DNA from: Clostridium sp. MCC353
GTDB taxonomy: Bacteria; Bacillota; Clostridia; Lachnospirales; Lachnospiraceae
Assembly (NCBI RefSeq): GCF_018785315.1
Contig: NZ_WQPN01000071.1
Location: 1 to 45,856, forward strand
DNA: 45,856 nt
Direction of reading: 5' to 3'
Made by a program: the position numbers and the translations under genes
Shown: piece after piece, positions 8,495 through 16,434 of the stretch
Layout of the letters: each line of letters begins with the position of its first letter
How positions within the stretch are numbered: the first letter of the stretch is position 1
Notes under the pieces: generated by a model
What the model was told of the DNA's origin: nothing
Database searches by the model: none
Seen by the model: the letters and a program-made list of their open reading frames with translations, nothing else

Positions 8495-8581
8495 GTTGAT
8501 CCTCCCGATTGTCTTTTGTATGTATTTTACCATAAGGTTGGGGGGAATTCTATAGGGGGTGAGGTATATAGTGAAAGTTAC

Positions 8582-9105
8582 GCCAGGGAGAGGGGATGCT
8601 GTGGGGGCTTTCGTGTGGGCGGGCCGGGATGGCTGGGGACGGGGAGGCGCGGGTTTGCCGTTTTGTGCTCATGGTTTCGGCCGGGACAGTTCAAGAGTGT
8701 GTCTGAAAATTGCTTTCCGTCAGATGTGCGTTACAGTTTGTGGGAGATTTGTCCCGAATGAAGGGCGCATAGCGGGCTATGTAACCTGAATTCGGGGCAA
8801 ATATACCGCAAAGTGGGACGTGCAGATGGCGGAAATGAATTTTCAGACACACTCTTAGGCTGGAAGGGGATAAAATTGCGGGGACCGATGACATTCATCG
8901 AGAAGTCCTGATGGCCTTCTCGATTCAGGTCATCTGAAAATCTGCCTTTGTAGGGCAGATTTTCCCCCGCAATTTTATCCCCTTCCGGCCTAAGAACTGT
9001 CGACGGCCTGCAAAAATCGCACAAAACGGCAAACCCGCGCCTCCCCGTCCCCAGCCATCCCGGCCCGCCCACGCGAAAGCCCCCACAGCATCCCCTCTCC
9101 CTGGC
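8582..9105. other. Long inverted-repeat structured element, copy A (interrupted)
   Basis: GCCAGGGAGAGGGGATGCTG at 8582 pairs with its complement ending CCCTGGC at 9105. The outer arm (8583-8668 against about 9019-9104) is perfect apart from isolated mismatches. An inner arm (8855-8883 / 8965-8993) leads to a core of three helices: GCGGGG/CCCCGC, GATGAC/GTCATC (8887-8892 / 8929-8934) holding TCGAGAAG/CTTCTCGA (8898-8905 / 8916-8923), and GAAAATCTGCC/GGCAGATTTTC (8936-8946 / 8954-8964). The apical loop contains TCCTGATG. The left arm is broken by a separate palindrome (8693-8854). Copy B at 16435-16767 shares the termini, the loop and the layout. No coding frame in it looks real. Confidence 0.85.
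8693..8854. mobile_element. MITE-like 162-bp palindrome inserted in one arm of element A
   Basis: AAGAGTGTGTCTGAAAATT (8693-8711) is matched by its reverse complement at 8838-8856, and the interior is an imperfect hairpin throughout. The other arm of the host element reads GCCTAAGAACTG with no insert, whereas this arm reads CAGTTC, then the insert, then TTAGGC. The segment was therefore gained after the host palindrome formed, or lost from the other arm. No target duplication is obvious. A similar terminal word (TTCAGACACGCTCT) occurs near 43176. Confidence 0.7.
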
Positions 9106-9375
9106 TGGTTTTCTCGAATTCGACTTAAAGTTTTGATTAATAGATGAAAGAAAAGGGGGAAGATGGGGGTAAAAAATCAGGATAAATAGGGTTATAATTT
9201 AATTGTGATGGAAATTTATATGTGCTATAATGAGATGCGATTCTTTAAATATGGGTATTTGTGACAGGGGTGAATCGTCACGGAGATAAAATAATAAAAA
9301 AATATACCCTAACATCAATATGGGCAGATACTTAAATCGGCGGGTGTCTTTGAGGGATGTAAGAATGGTGTAAAA

Positions 9376-9515
9376 GCGTAACAGTTCAGATAGGTCTGCG
9401 CATTTACTGTGCGGACCGTACGAAAACATAGCGGTTGCATGCATCCAGCCCCTCGCAGCAGGCGACTTTAATGGGCTGGATGCGTAACAGTTCAGACCTG
9501 TTTGAACTGTTATGT
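9376..9515. repeat. REP-like cluster: direct repeat plus three hairpins
   Basis: GCGTAACAGTTCAGA occurs at 9376 and again at 9482. Between and around the copies are three stems: GGTCTGCGCA/TGTGCGGACC (about 9393-9417), GCATCCAGCCC/GGGCTGGATGC (9450-9483) and AACAGTTCA/TGAACTGTT (9486-9512). The word belongs to the family seen at 2350 and 43100. The rest of 9106-9588 holds no convincing gene; an 81-residue minus-strand frame is read through these repeats. Confidence 0.65.
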
Positions 9516-9588
9516 TAAAGTTGAAATAGAATTGTACACAAACGGTATTCGGGTGTCATGAAAATAGCAGGAAAGTGAAAGGACGACT

Positions 9589-10791
9589 ATGGAAAAAGCG
9601 ATTGTCAGGGTAAAAAAGGGAGAAGCACGGTCTTTGAAGGCTGGGGGGCTGTGGATTTATGATAATGAAATTGACAGGATTGATGGGGAATTTGAGAATG
9701 GGGATATGGTCTTTGTGGAGGATTTTGACGGGTATCCTTTAGGGCATGGGTTTATTAATACCAAATCGAAGATCACAGTGCGGATGATGTCCAGGAAAAA
9801 AGAGGCTGTGGTGGACGATGGGTTTATTGAGATGCGTGTGCGGAATGCTTGGGAGTATAGAAAGAATACGGTGGATACCTCTAGCTGCCGGGTGATTTTC
9901 GGGGAGGCGGATTTTCTTCCTGGGATTGTGGTTGACAAATTTTCTGACGTCCTGGTGGTGGAATCTCTGGCGCTGGGGATTGACCGGTGGAAGCCGGTGA
10001 TTGTGGAAAAACTGAAACAGGTATTGGCGGAAGATGGAGTGGCTGTTCGCGGGGTTTACGAACGGAGCGACGCGAAAGTGCGGCTTCAGGAAGGCATGGA
10101 GCGGGTTAAGGGCTTCATCGGGGAACCATTTGATACGAAAGTGGAGATTGTGGAAAATGGAGTCAGGTACATGGTGGATGTCCAGGACGGACAGAAAACC
10201 GGCTTCTTCCTGGATCAGAAATATAACCGGCTGGCCATCCAGCGGCTCTGCAAAGGGAAAAAAGTGCTGGACTGCTTTACCCATACCGGATCATTTGCCT
10301 TAAATGCCGGGATCGCAGGGGCGGCTTCCGTATTGGGAACGGACGCTTCTGAACTGGCTATCAACCAGGCGCGGGAAAATGCCGAACTGAACGGGCTTTC
10401 CAACCGGGTGCAGTTTGTGTGTGCGGACGTGTTCGAACTGCTTCCGGAGCTGGAAAAGAAGGGAGAGAAGTTTGATGTTGTGATTCTGGACCCTCCCGCA
10501 TTTACGAAATCCAGAAATTCCATTAAAAATGCAGTGAAGGGATACCGGGAAATCAATCTGCGGGGCATGAAGCTGGTGAAGGACGGAGGTTATCTTGCGA
10601 CCTGCTCCTGTTCCCATTTTATGGATCCGGAACTGTTTACAAAAACCATACGGGAGGCGGCCGGGAATGTCCATAAACGGCTCCGCCAGGTGGAATACCG
10701 TACCCAGGCGGCAGATCATCCGATTCTTTGGGCCGCGGATTCTTCCTATTATTTAAAATTTTACATTTTCCAGGTATGTGATGAGAAATAG
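9589..10791 (+). CDS. rlmI: RlmI-type class I SAM-dependent rRNA methyltransferase
   Basis: A 400-residue protein of the RlmI/RlmK (COG1092) family, which methylates cytosine C5 in 23S rRNA. An N-terminal PUA-like RNA-binding domain covers about residues 1-75 (MEKAIVRVKKGEARSLKAGG). A linker domain is followed by a Rossmann methyltransferase domain, with the SAM loop DCFTHTGSFALNAG near 223-236, DPPAFTK starting at Asp301, and a CSCSH motif with Cys339 and Cys341, the likely catalytic cysteine region of m5C enzymes. The start has AAAGGA upstream. It is monocistronic and ends at a good terminator. The symbol is given by family; orthology with E. coli RlmI is not proven, since Firmicutes carry several paralogues. 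Confidence 0.85.
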   Translation: MEKAIVRVKKGEARSLKAGGLWIYDNEIDRIDGEFENGDMVFVEDFDGYPLGHGFINTKSKITVRMMSRKKEAVVDDGFIEMRVRNAWEYRKNTVDTSSCRVIFGEADFLPGIVVDKFSDVLVVESLALGIDRWKPVIVEKLKQVLAEDGVAVRGVYERSDAKVRLQEGMERVKGFIGEPFDTKVEIVENGVRYMVDVQDGQKTGFFLDQKYNRLAIQRLCKGKKVLDCFTHTGSFALNAGIAGAASVLGTDASELAINQARENAELNGLSNRVQFVCADVFELLPELEKKGEKFDVVILDPPAFTKSRNSIKNAVKGYREINLRGMKLVKDGGYLATCSCSHFMDPELFTKTIREAAGNVHKRLRQVEYRTQAADHPILWAADSSYYLKFYIFQVCDEK

Positions 10792-10808
10792 TGAGCAGAA
10801 CCCATGAC

Positions 10809-10852
10809 AAAAGGGGCGTACCGCCGCATTGGCGATACACCCCTTTCTGTTT
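10809..10852 (+). terminator. Rho-independent terminator after rlmI
   Basis: The stem AAAGGGGCGTACCGCC / GGCGATACACCCCTTT (with one or two mismatches) has the loop GCATT and is followed by CTGTTTTTA. Confidence 0.8.
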
Positions 10853-10872
10853 TTATCCAATCTTCCAGTCCT

Positions 10873-10937
10873 TTTTACGCATAAACTTCCTTATTTCTAT
10901 TTACGCATAAACTTCCTTTTACACATAAACTTCCTTA
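10873..10937. repeat. Three tandem copies of the 3' end of the M20 gene
   Basis: TACGCATAAACTTCCTT (with one CACATAAACTTCCTT variant) occurs at about 10876, 10902 and 10919. The last copy encodes the final residues of the adjacent minus-strand peptidase (KEVYV and stop). The other two lie just after the stop and reproduce the same codons and stop. Confidence 0.7.
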
Positions 10938-12088
10938 TTCTTAGCAAATTCTTCTTTAACCTTCTCCATCAATCCTTCGTCACTGATCAGATCCAGGGCT
11001 GTTCCGGCAATGGTCTTAGCCGCGTAGATCACGCATTTATGAGCGTCTTCACCTTTTCCCGCATCCACAAATGCCTGGGTATGGGAGGAGGTTCCGGTGG
11101 GAACGAATTTCATACGGATACAGCTTCCGGGAATCTCGTGCATCACATTGCCGAAATCCGTGGAGCCGGTCTTCTCTCTCGGCGGCTTGATTCCGGGCGC
11201 TCCGGCTTCTTTTGCATTGGCGATCATCAGATCATTTAAGGCCAGAACCGGGATCTTGTTGGCTAAGGCTTTCTTTTCCACGATGTCGTAGGTGACGCCT
11301 GCCATCAATGCCGCTCCTTGAATCACGTCTCTAAAGCGGCTGACCACTTCATTCAGATATTCTCTGGAGAAGGAGCGGAGGGAAAAACGGCCCACTGCCT
11401 TGGACGGCACCACATTTTCCGGGCCGGGCAGTTCCGCAATGGTGTAATGCATGCGCACATCATCCCTTACATGTTCCCGCATGCACTCGATTCCGTGGAA
11501 CGCCAGATTAAGCGCATCCAGCGCGCTGCGGCCGTCTTCCGGCTTTAATGCGGCGTGGGCTGATTTTCCGTGGAATGTAACCAGGAAACCGGAAGAAGCC
11601 AGACATTTGATATCCGTACAGGTGTCCGGCGCTCCGTGCATCATCAGCGCCACGTCCATATCAGTCAGATATCCGGCTTTCAGCATCACGATCTTTCCGC
11701 TGAACGTCTCTTCCGCAGGAGTTCCGTATACCACAAGGGTATATGGCTTGTCCTTGTAAATTTCCTTCAAAGCGGCGGCAGCGCCCAGACAGGCCGGGCC
11801 CTGCATATGGTGGCCGCATCCGTGTCCCAGGCCCTCTAACGCGTCGTATTCACATAAGATGCCGATTCTTGGACCGCCGTCCCCATTTTTATAAGTCGCC
11901 CGGAAAGCGGTGTCAAGGCCGGCCAGGCCCCGCTCCACTTCGAATCCATTTTTCTCCAGATAATCCGTGAGAAGGGCGCTGGCAAACCGCTCCTCTCCTC
12001 CCATTTCCGGATGGTCGAAAATCTGATCCGCCATATCCCACAGGACATCCGCATTTCTGTCTATTTCCTGAAAAAGCTGTTGTTTCAT
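10919..12088 (-). CDS. M20D family amidohydrolase (aminoacylase / p-aminobenzoyl-glutamate hydrolase type)
   Basis: This zinc-dependent hydrolase cleaves an N-acyl or amide bond of amino acids or small peptides in the cytosol. It has 389 residues and two domains: catalytic halves (about 1-165 and 275-389) and an inserted dimerisation lid (about 166-275, starting SSGFLVTFHGKSAHAALKPE). Metal-ligand motifs are ILCEYDALEGLGHGCGHHMQ (about 75-95) and TPAEETFSGK (about 126). A second His-containing site, SSHTQAF, is near the C-terminus. The exact substrate is unknown; the CEYDALEGLGHGCGH form is typical of the AbgB/M20D2 branch. It lies 15 bp downstream of another M20 peptidase, with AGGAGAGG before the start, so the two form an operon. 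The C-terminal codons are duplicated downstream. Confidence 0.88.
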   Translation of the reverse strand: MKQQLFQEIDRNADVLWDMADQIFDHPEMGGEERFASALLTDYLEKNGFEVERGLAGLDTAFRATYKNGDGGPRIGILCEYDALEGLGHGCGHHMQGPACLGAAAALKEIYKDKPYTLVVYGTPAEETFSGKIVMLKAGYLTDMDVALMMHGAPDTCTDIKCLASSGFLVTFHGKSAHAALKPEDGRSALDALNLAFHGIECMREHVRDDVRMHYTIAELPGPENVVPSKAVGRFSLRSFSREYLNEVVSRFRDVIQGAALMAGVTYDIVEKKALANKIPVLALNDLMIANAKEAGAPGIKPPREKTGSTDFGNVMHEIPGSCIRMKFVPTGTSSHTQAFVDAGKGEDAHKCVIYAAKTIAGTALDLISDEGLMEKVKEEFAKNKEVYV

Positions 12089-12103
12089 AGAGCCTCTCCT
12101 TTC

Positions 12104-13462
12104 TTACATCTCGCTGACTTCTTTCAGCACAGTTGCCGTGAGTTCGATTCCTTTCAGATAATTTTCCAGCGTCAAATGCTCATTGGGCGCATGATTGTCC
12201 GACGTAGCGTCGCACCAGCGCACCTGGATCGTCGGAAGGCCCAGGATGTTGGTCCAAAGGTAGTCCGGCGCAGTGGACGGACGGTTCGGATAGATCATGT
12301 AATTTCCAAATACTTTTCCGGTAGCAGCTTCCACCGGAGCCAGATACGGGGTATTCACCGGCGTTTTGGCCGGTTCCGTAATTCCATGGCAGATGACTTC
12401 CACATTATCATATCCCAGCTCTTTAATATAGCTGCGCAGGTTCTCCAGAATCTTATTGCCGTCCTGATGAGCCACCAGACGCATATCGATCTTGGCCACC
12501 GCTTTCGAGGTCAGTACTGTGGCTGTTCCCTGTCCGGTATGGCCGGAATAGATGCCGGAAATATTAAAGCTGGGCGTTCCGTTCAACTGAATATAATATC
12601 CCTTGTCTTTGGGATAAACCGGATATGCGCCGTATCCCTTCTTCAGGTTTTCATCTACATTGGGAAGAGTGGCATAAATCTCTTTCTCTCTTTCCGTAGG
12701 CGCCACCACATCGTCATAAAATCCCGGCACATGCACCACTCCGTCCTCTGTTTTCAGCTTGTTGAGAAGCTGGACCATCTGCCATGCGGCGCTGGGAAGG
12801 ACAGGGGCGTACTGGGAATGCAGATCCCGGGTCATGGTGGTGAGCACCAGTTCCACATAGAGCATTCCTTTCACTCCAAGGGCGATGATGGGCTGGTCGT
12901 TGTGGTTCTTGGAACCGTCGCTGAAATAGACCATATCCGCTTTCAGCAGTTCTTTATTGTCACGAAGGAAGTCGGGAAGCCCCTCGCTGTTGCTCTCTTC
13001 CGAACCTTCCAGAATAATCTTTAAATTGACCGGCAGTTCCCCATACTCCCTGAGCCAGTATTCAACAGCGCTTAAATGGGCCATCAGAGGGCCCTTGTTG
13101 TCGGCGGTTCCCCTGCCGTACATGATTCCGTTTTCAATAACAGGATCAAATGGAGCCGTTCTCCAGGCTTCCAATTTGCCCTGGGGCTGCACATCGTAGT
13201 GCGCATAGATTAACACTGTTTTTTTGGCCGGGTCGTCTCCCCAGCTGGCGGTGATGGCCGGATGCGGTTCTACCGGCTGTTTCACCACGTTCAGACCCAT
13301 TTTTTCCATCTTCTCAACCAGCATGTTGCAGCAGTCCTCGACCCCTTCTCCGGTACTGCTGACGCTGGGCTGGGCAACCAGGGCAGCCAGATTGCCAACC
13401 AGTTCATCTTCATGGTTTTTGATGTATTCTTTTAATTTAGCTTCAAAATTTGTAAAATCCAT
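12104..13462 (-). CDS. M20 family dipeptidase (carnosinase/CNDP-like)
   Basis: A cytosolic zinc dipeptidase of 452 residues, the usual length for the CNDP/M20A dipeptidase group. Metal-site motifs are in order: YAHYDVQPQ (about 86-94), GRGTADNKGPLMAHL (about 116-130), EGSEESNSEGL (about 152-162) and DNHAPNEHL near the C-terminus, which supplies the last His ligand. A lid domain runs from about 200 to 310. It is the first gene of a two-gene unit with the M20D amidohydrolase. Upstream is a strong promoter (13642-13670) and a leader of about 170 nt with a terminator-like hairpin before the start codon, so regulated read-through is likely. The start uses AAAGGA about 10 nt upstream. Confidence 0.9.
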   Translation of the reverse strand: MDFTNFEAKLKEYIKNHEDELVGNLAALVAQPSVSSTGEGVEDCCNMLVEKMEKMGLNVVKQPVEPHPAITASWGDDPAKKTVLIYAHYDVQPQGKLEAWRTAPFDPVIENGIMYGRGTADNKGPLMAHLSAVEYWLREYGELPVNLKIILEGSEESNSEGLPDFLRDNKELLKADMVYFSDGSKNHNDQPIIALGVKGMLYVELVLTTMTRDLHSQYAPVLPSAAWQMVQLLNKLKTEDGVVHVPGFYDDVVAPTEREKEIYATLPNVDENLKKGYGAYPVYPKDKGYYIQLNGTPSFNISGIYSGHTGQGTATVLTSKAVAKIDMRLVAHQDGNKILENLRSYIKELGYDNVEVICHGITEPAKTPVNTPYLAPVEAATGKVFGNYMIYPNRPSTAPDYLWTNILGLPTIQVRWCDATSDNHAPNEHLTLENYLKGIELTATVLKEVSEM

Positions 13463-13500
13463 GTAGTGTTATCCTTTCTATGTTAAAATACTTATGGAAC

Positions 13501-13610
13501 AAAACAAAAAGCCTGACCCCTTACAATGTTAGGGCCAGGCCATATAAATGCAACTGTTATGGATAATTGCATAAAAAGCAGAGCCAAGCCCACAGGACCT
13601 GCTCCCTTTT
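13501..13610 (-). promoter_or_regulatory. Attenuator-like 5' leader of the dipeptidase operon
   Basis: On the minus strand, three hairpins lie between the promoter and the gene. The first is AGCAG/CTGCT (13599-13603 / 13577-13581) followed by UUUUU. The second is ATGCAA/TTGCAT (13547-13571). The third is an intrinsic terminator, GCCTGGCCCT / AGGGGTCAGGC (13511-13540) followed by TTTTTG. GGGCTTGGC (13583-13591) inside the first hairpin can pair with GCCTGGCCC (13532-13540), the 5' arm of the terminator, giving a mutually exclusive antiterminator. I recognise no known riboswitch or T-box here. Confidence 0.6.
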
Positions 13611-13641
13611 TCCGTCTGAAATTGGTTCTTATCTTTTCTTA

Positions 13642-13670
13642 TTATTACACAATTGGTTAAATCTTGTCAA
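13642..13670 (-). promoter_or_regulatory. Consensus sigma-A promoter of the dipeptidase operon
   Basis: On the minus strand TTGACA (13665-13670) and TAATAA (13642-13647) are separated by 17 bp. This is the best -35/-10 match in the intergenic region and points at the leader and the dipeptidase gene. Confidence 0.75.
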
Positions 13671-13703
13671 TAGGTTAAATTTATTTCTTAATTTTCTCAA
13701 AAC

Positions 13704-13801
13704 AGATCGTTACTAGCTCAGCTGGCTGACCCGCCTGCCGGCCGCACCGCTCTGCGGGGTTCCGCCAGCGGGGGCTGTGAACAGCTGCAGCAGATCAGAC
13801 G
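13704..13801. repeat. GC-rich nested hairpin element downstream of the LysR gene
   Basis: CAGCTG (13719 and 13782) frames the stem CCCGCCTGCCGG / CCGCCAGCGGGG (13730-13741 / 13762-13773) with an inner CCGC/GCGG stem. GATC words flank it at 13705 and 13792. There is no U-run in either direction. It may end the LysR transcript or be a REP-like element. Confidence 0.5.
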
Positions 13802-13824
13802 GCTTTCTCTACTAAACATCTCCC

Positions 13825-14736
13825 CTATTGTGACAGAATAAAACGAATCATATCCAAAAAATGATTGAATACCGAAGAATTATACTTATTTTTCGGATAA
13901 ACAGCCACATATTCTGTCATCACAGCCGGTTCTCCTACTATAAAATACTTAGGCTGCCGGGTTAAATTAAAGTAAGACAGGTAACTTTCCAGCACAAAGG
14001 CCACCCCCATGCCTGCGGCCGCCATATGGATGGTAGTCTCCGTCCGGGGATAGATTTCCTGCTTTTTAGGCGTCCATCCCTGCATTTTAAACAACTGGTC
14101 GGCAAAATACCGTGTGCTGAATCCGGATGGCGACAGAATAAAGGTATCCTGCCTGAATAAATTCAAATCAATCCACGGATATTTCCCATTGGTCTTGCGC
14201 TGTTTGGCCAATGCCGGATGATTGGGCGGCGTCACGAACAGAAGCCGCTCATTCATCAGCCAGACATATTCCATATCCGGCCATATTTCCCGCTTGTTGC
14301 ACAAAATCATATCCAGCTTTCCTGTTTTCAGCATTTCATACAAAATTGTCCCGCTGTTTTCGTAAAAAATTACATCCACATTGGGAAACTCCTGTTTCAT
14401 AGCCATGGTCAGCGGGGTGACGATATGGGGCGCCCTGATCTGCTGGATCCCTACCCGGATCCGCGCCGGATGCCTGTTCACCAGGCTTGTCAGCTCCAAG
14501 TCAAATTCCGCCTTCAATTCCAGCATCTGCACCGCTTTCCTCACATAAAGCTCTCCGGCTTCTGTCAGTTTCATGGGTTTTTCGTTCCGGTCAAATAAAC
14601 GGATGCCCAATCCTTTCTCCAAATTTCCCAAAAATGTACTCAGAGCCGGCTGGCTCATCCCCAATTTTTCCGCCGCCTTTGTAATATTTCCATACTGGGC
14701 AAGGGTCAACACATAAACCTGTTCCTTCAACTGCAT
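13825..14736 (-). CDS. LysR family transcriptional regulator
   Basis: A 303-residue LysR regulator. The start at 14736 (MQLKEQVYVLTLAQYGNITK) is preferred because it aligns with the family start and has GGGGGA upstream. The winged helix-turn-helix covers about residues 1-62 (NITKAAEKLGMSQPALSTFLGNLEK and GIRLFDRNEKPMKLTEAG). The two-lobed effector domain covers about 88-303. It diverges from the YfcC-type carrier gene at 14994, with a promoter between them, the classic arrangement for a LysR activator of the divergent gene. The ligand is unknown; the neighbouring peptidases suggest a peptide or amino-acid signal. Confidence 0.92.
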   Translation of the reverse strand: MQLKEQVYVLTLAQYGNITKAAEKLGMSQPALSTFLGNLEKGLGIRLFDRNEKPMKLTEAGELYVRKAVQMLELKAEFDLELTSLVNRHPARIRVGIQQIRAPHIVTPLTMAMKQEFPNVDVIFYENSGTILYEMLKTGKLDMILCNKREIWPDMEYVWLMNERLLFVTPPNHPALAKQRKTNGKYPWIDLNLFRQDTFILSPSGFSTRYFADQLFKMQGWTPKKQEIYPRTETTIHMAAAGMGVAFVLESYLSYFNLTRQPKYFIVGEPAVMTEYVAVYPKNKYNSSVFNHFLDMIRFILSQ

Positions 14737-14822
14737 CTCTTTCCCCCGCTTCCCTCCAATGCATTGCCGGTTCACTATTCAAAAAATTTATACTAACCAT
14801 TTTACCATAAAAAATTTATATC

Positions 14823-14851
14823 TTTACGTCAAAACTTTTATTCATTATACT
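14823..14851 (+). promoter_or_regulatory. Promoter of the YfcC-type carrier
   Basis: TTTACG (14823-14828) and TATACT (14846-14851) are separated by 17 bp and point at the carrier gene. Two copies of AAAAATTTATA lie just upstream (about 14781 and 14809) and could be part of a LysR binding region. Confidence 0.55.
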
Positions 14852-14993
14852 ATGTTAAAATCCCTCCTGCAATGAGGAAACGCTTCCTTTCCGGAGAAAT
14901 TCCGGTTCTTATCTAACATTTCACTTACTGAAATTGAAATGCCGAAGCATTCATTGAATTACAGGCCGCATATGCGGCGGAATGGAGGAAAGT

Positions 14994-16409
14994 ATGAGTT
15001 CATCTGGCACACCAAAAGCAAAAAAATTCTTTAAAGTTCCCCATACCTTTGTCATTATTCTGGGGATTGTTCTTGTCACTTCTATTTTAACCTGGATCGT
15101 TCCTGCCGGCGAATTTGCCCGTGTGGAAAATGCCCAGGGTATTAAAGTCGTTGTCCCGGATCAGTTTTCTTATATAGAAAAAACTCCGGTCAACCCGCTC
15201 AGAATCCCTAACTATGTGATTAAGGGATTTGAATCCAGCGCATCCCTGATCTTCATGGTTATCATTTCCGGCGGCGCATTTAACGTGCTGGTAAATACGG
15301 GGGCGCTTCAAGTGCTGATCGCTAAAGTGGTTCAAAAATTCGGCAGCAAGGAAGCCATTTTCATTCCTGTACTGCTTCTGCTTTTTGCGGCCATTGCCAC
15401 AACCCAGTCGGTAACGGTGTTCATCGGGTTTACGCCGGTTATTATCATGATGGCCCGGGCCATGGGCTTTGACTCCATAACCGGAGCGGCCCTTCCGCTG
15501 CTCGGCGGCGCTATCGGATTTTCAACCGGTACATTGAATACATCCACAACCATAGTTGCGCAGAAAATTGCGGACCTGCCGCTGTATTCAGGAATTGGAT
15601 ACCGTTTCTTCTGTCTTTTCGTATTCTGGATCATCACCAGCATCGCTCTGGTACAGTATGCCCGTAAAGTGCGCGCTACGCCGTCCCTCAGCCCGATGTA
15701 CGATTTAGATAACCAGACCACAGTTACCGCAGCCGACGCTGGTATGGACGACCACCATATGGATCTGCGGAAAATCCTCTGCCTTCTCACATTGGTGGGC
15801 TGTCTCGTTGTGTTAGTATGGGGCTGTGTAACCCGCGGATGGGATCTGCCGGAAATCTCCGTTGTATTCATCTGGCTGGCTATCCTTTCCGGTATCTGCG
15901 CTGGCTTTGGACCAAGTAAAATCGCTACTCATTTCGCTGAAGGATGTAAGAGGCTTACGGTTTCCGCCCTCATTCTGGGACTGGCCCGCGCCACCTCAGG
16001 CGTGCTTTCAGCAGCTCATATTCTGGATACTATCGTTTATGGATGTACGCTTGTTTTGAAGGTATTCCCGTCTTATCTGCGCGGCATGTGCATGTACTGG
16101 GTGAACTTCTTAATCAACGCACTGGTAACTTCCGGTTCCGGCCAGGCGGCTGTGGTTATGCCGATCTTCACTCCGGTAGCCGACATGGTTGGTATTACCC
16201 GTCAGACATCCATTCTGGCCTTTAACTTCGGCGATGGATTCTGCAACTACATTCTTCCGATGTCAACCGCTCTGATGGGAAATTTAAGCGTTGCGAATAT
16301 TCCTTATGACCGTTGGATGAGATTTATGTGGAGAATCTGCCTGATCTGGCTTGTGACCGGCAGCGTGCTGGTGTTTATTGCGCAGATGATTCATTTAGGG
16401 CCGATGTAA
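14994..16409 (+). CDS. YfcC family integral membrane carrier
   Basis: A 471-residue membrane protein of the YfcC/DcuC-related (C4-dicarboxylate anaerobic carrier) group, with about 12 hydrophobic segments. The first segment is VPHTFVIILGIVLVTSILTW at about residues 15-34, followed by the family motif IVPAGEFARVE. Further signatures are SGGAFNVL, TQSVTVFIGFTPVIIMMARA and GFSTGTLNTSTTIVAQ (about 175-190). The ATG at 14994 is used because the upstream in-frame ATG overlaps the GGAGGAAAG ribosome-binding site. The substrate is unknown; relatives are annotated as amino-acid or dicarboxylate carriers. The divergent LysR and the neighbouring peptidase operon suggest uptake of a peptide or amino acid, or exchange of a product. 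Confidence 0.85.
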   Translation: MSSSGTPKAKKFFKVPHTFVIILGIVLVTSILTWIVPAGEFARVENAQGIKVVVPDQFSYIEKTPVNPLRIPNYVIKGFESSASLIFMVIISGGAFNVLVNTGALQVLIAKVVQKFGSKEAIFIPVLLLLFAAIATTQSVTVFIGFTPVIIMMARAMGFDSITGAALPLLGGAIGFSTGTLNTSTTIVAQKIADLPLYSGIGYRFFCLFVFWIITSIALVQYARKVRATPSLSPMYDLDNQTTVTAADAGMDDHHMDLRKILCLLTLVGCLVVLVWGCVTRGWDLPEISVVFIWLAILSGICAGFGPSKIATHFAEGCKRLTVSALILGLARATSGVLSAAHILDTIVYGCTLVLKVFPSYLRGMCMYWVNFLINALVTSGSGQAAVVMPIFTPVADMVGITRQTSILAFNFGDGFCNYILPMSTALMGNLSVANIPYDRWMRFMWRICLIWLVTGSVLVFIAQMIHLGPM

Positions 16410-16434
16410 AAGCTTTTTTTGTTGCGTAAGTAAC

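Noticed and set aside
8516-9072. Several open frames of 67-113 codons on both strands upstream of fbp
   Set aside because: They are read through the arms of the long inverted repeat and mirror each other. Ribosome-binding sites are lacking and the composition is not protein-like.
8582-9105. Retron msr/msd or group II intron remnant
   Set aside because: No reverse transcriptase or intron-encoded protein lies anywhere in the window, and intron domain V/VI signatures were not seen.
9199-9444. 81-codon minus-strand open frame
   Set aside because: It runs through REP-like repeats, has no ribosome-binding site and resembles no known family.
12011-13024. 337-codon plus-strand frame opposite the dipeptidase gene
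   Set aside because: It is antisense to a clear M20 peptidase with all metal motifs, so it is a shadow frame.
13705-13800. Possible tRNA remnant (TAGCTCAGCTGG followed by GCGGGGTTC)
   Set aside because: The acceptor ends do not pair, the TTCGA-type T-loop is missing and the spacing is wrong. The segment folds better as a nested GC-rich hairpin.
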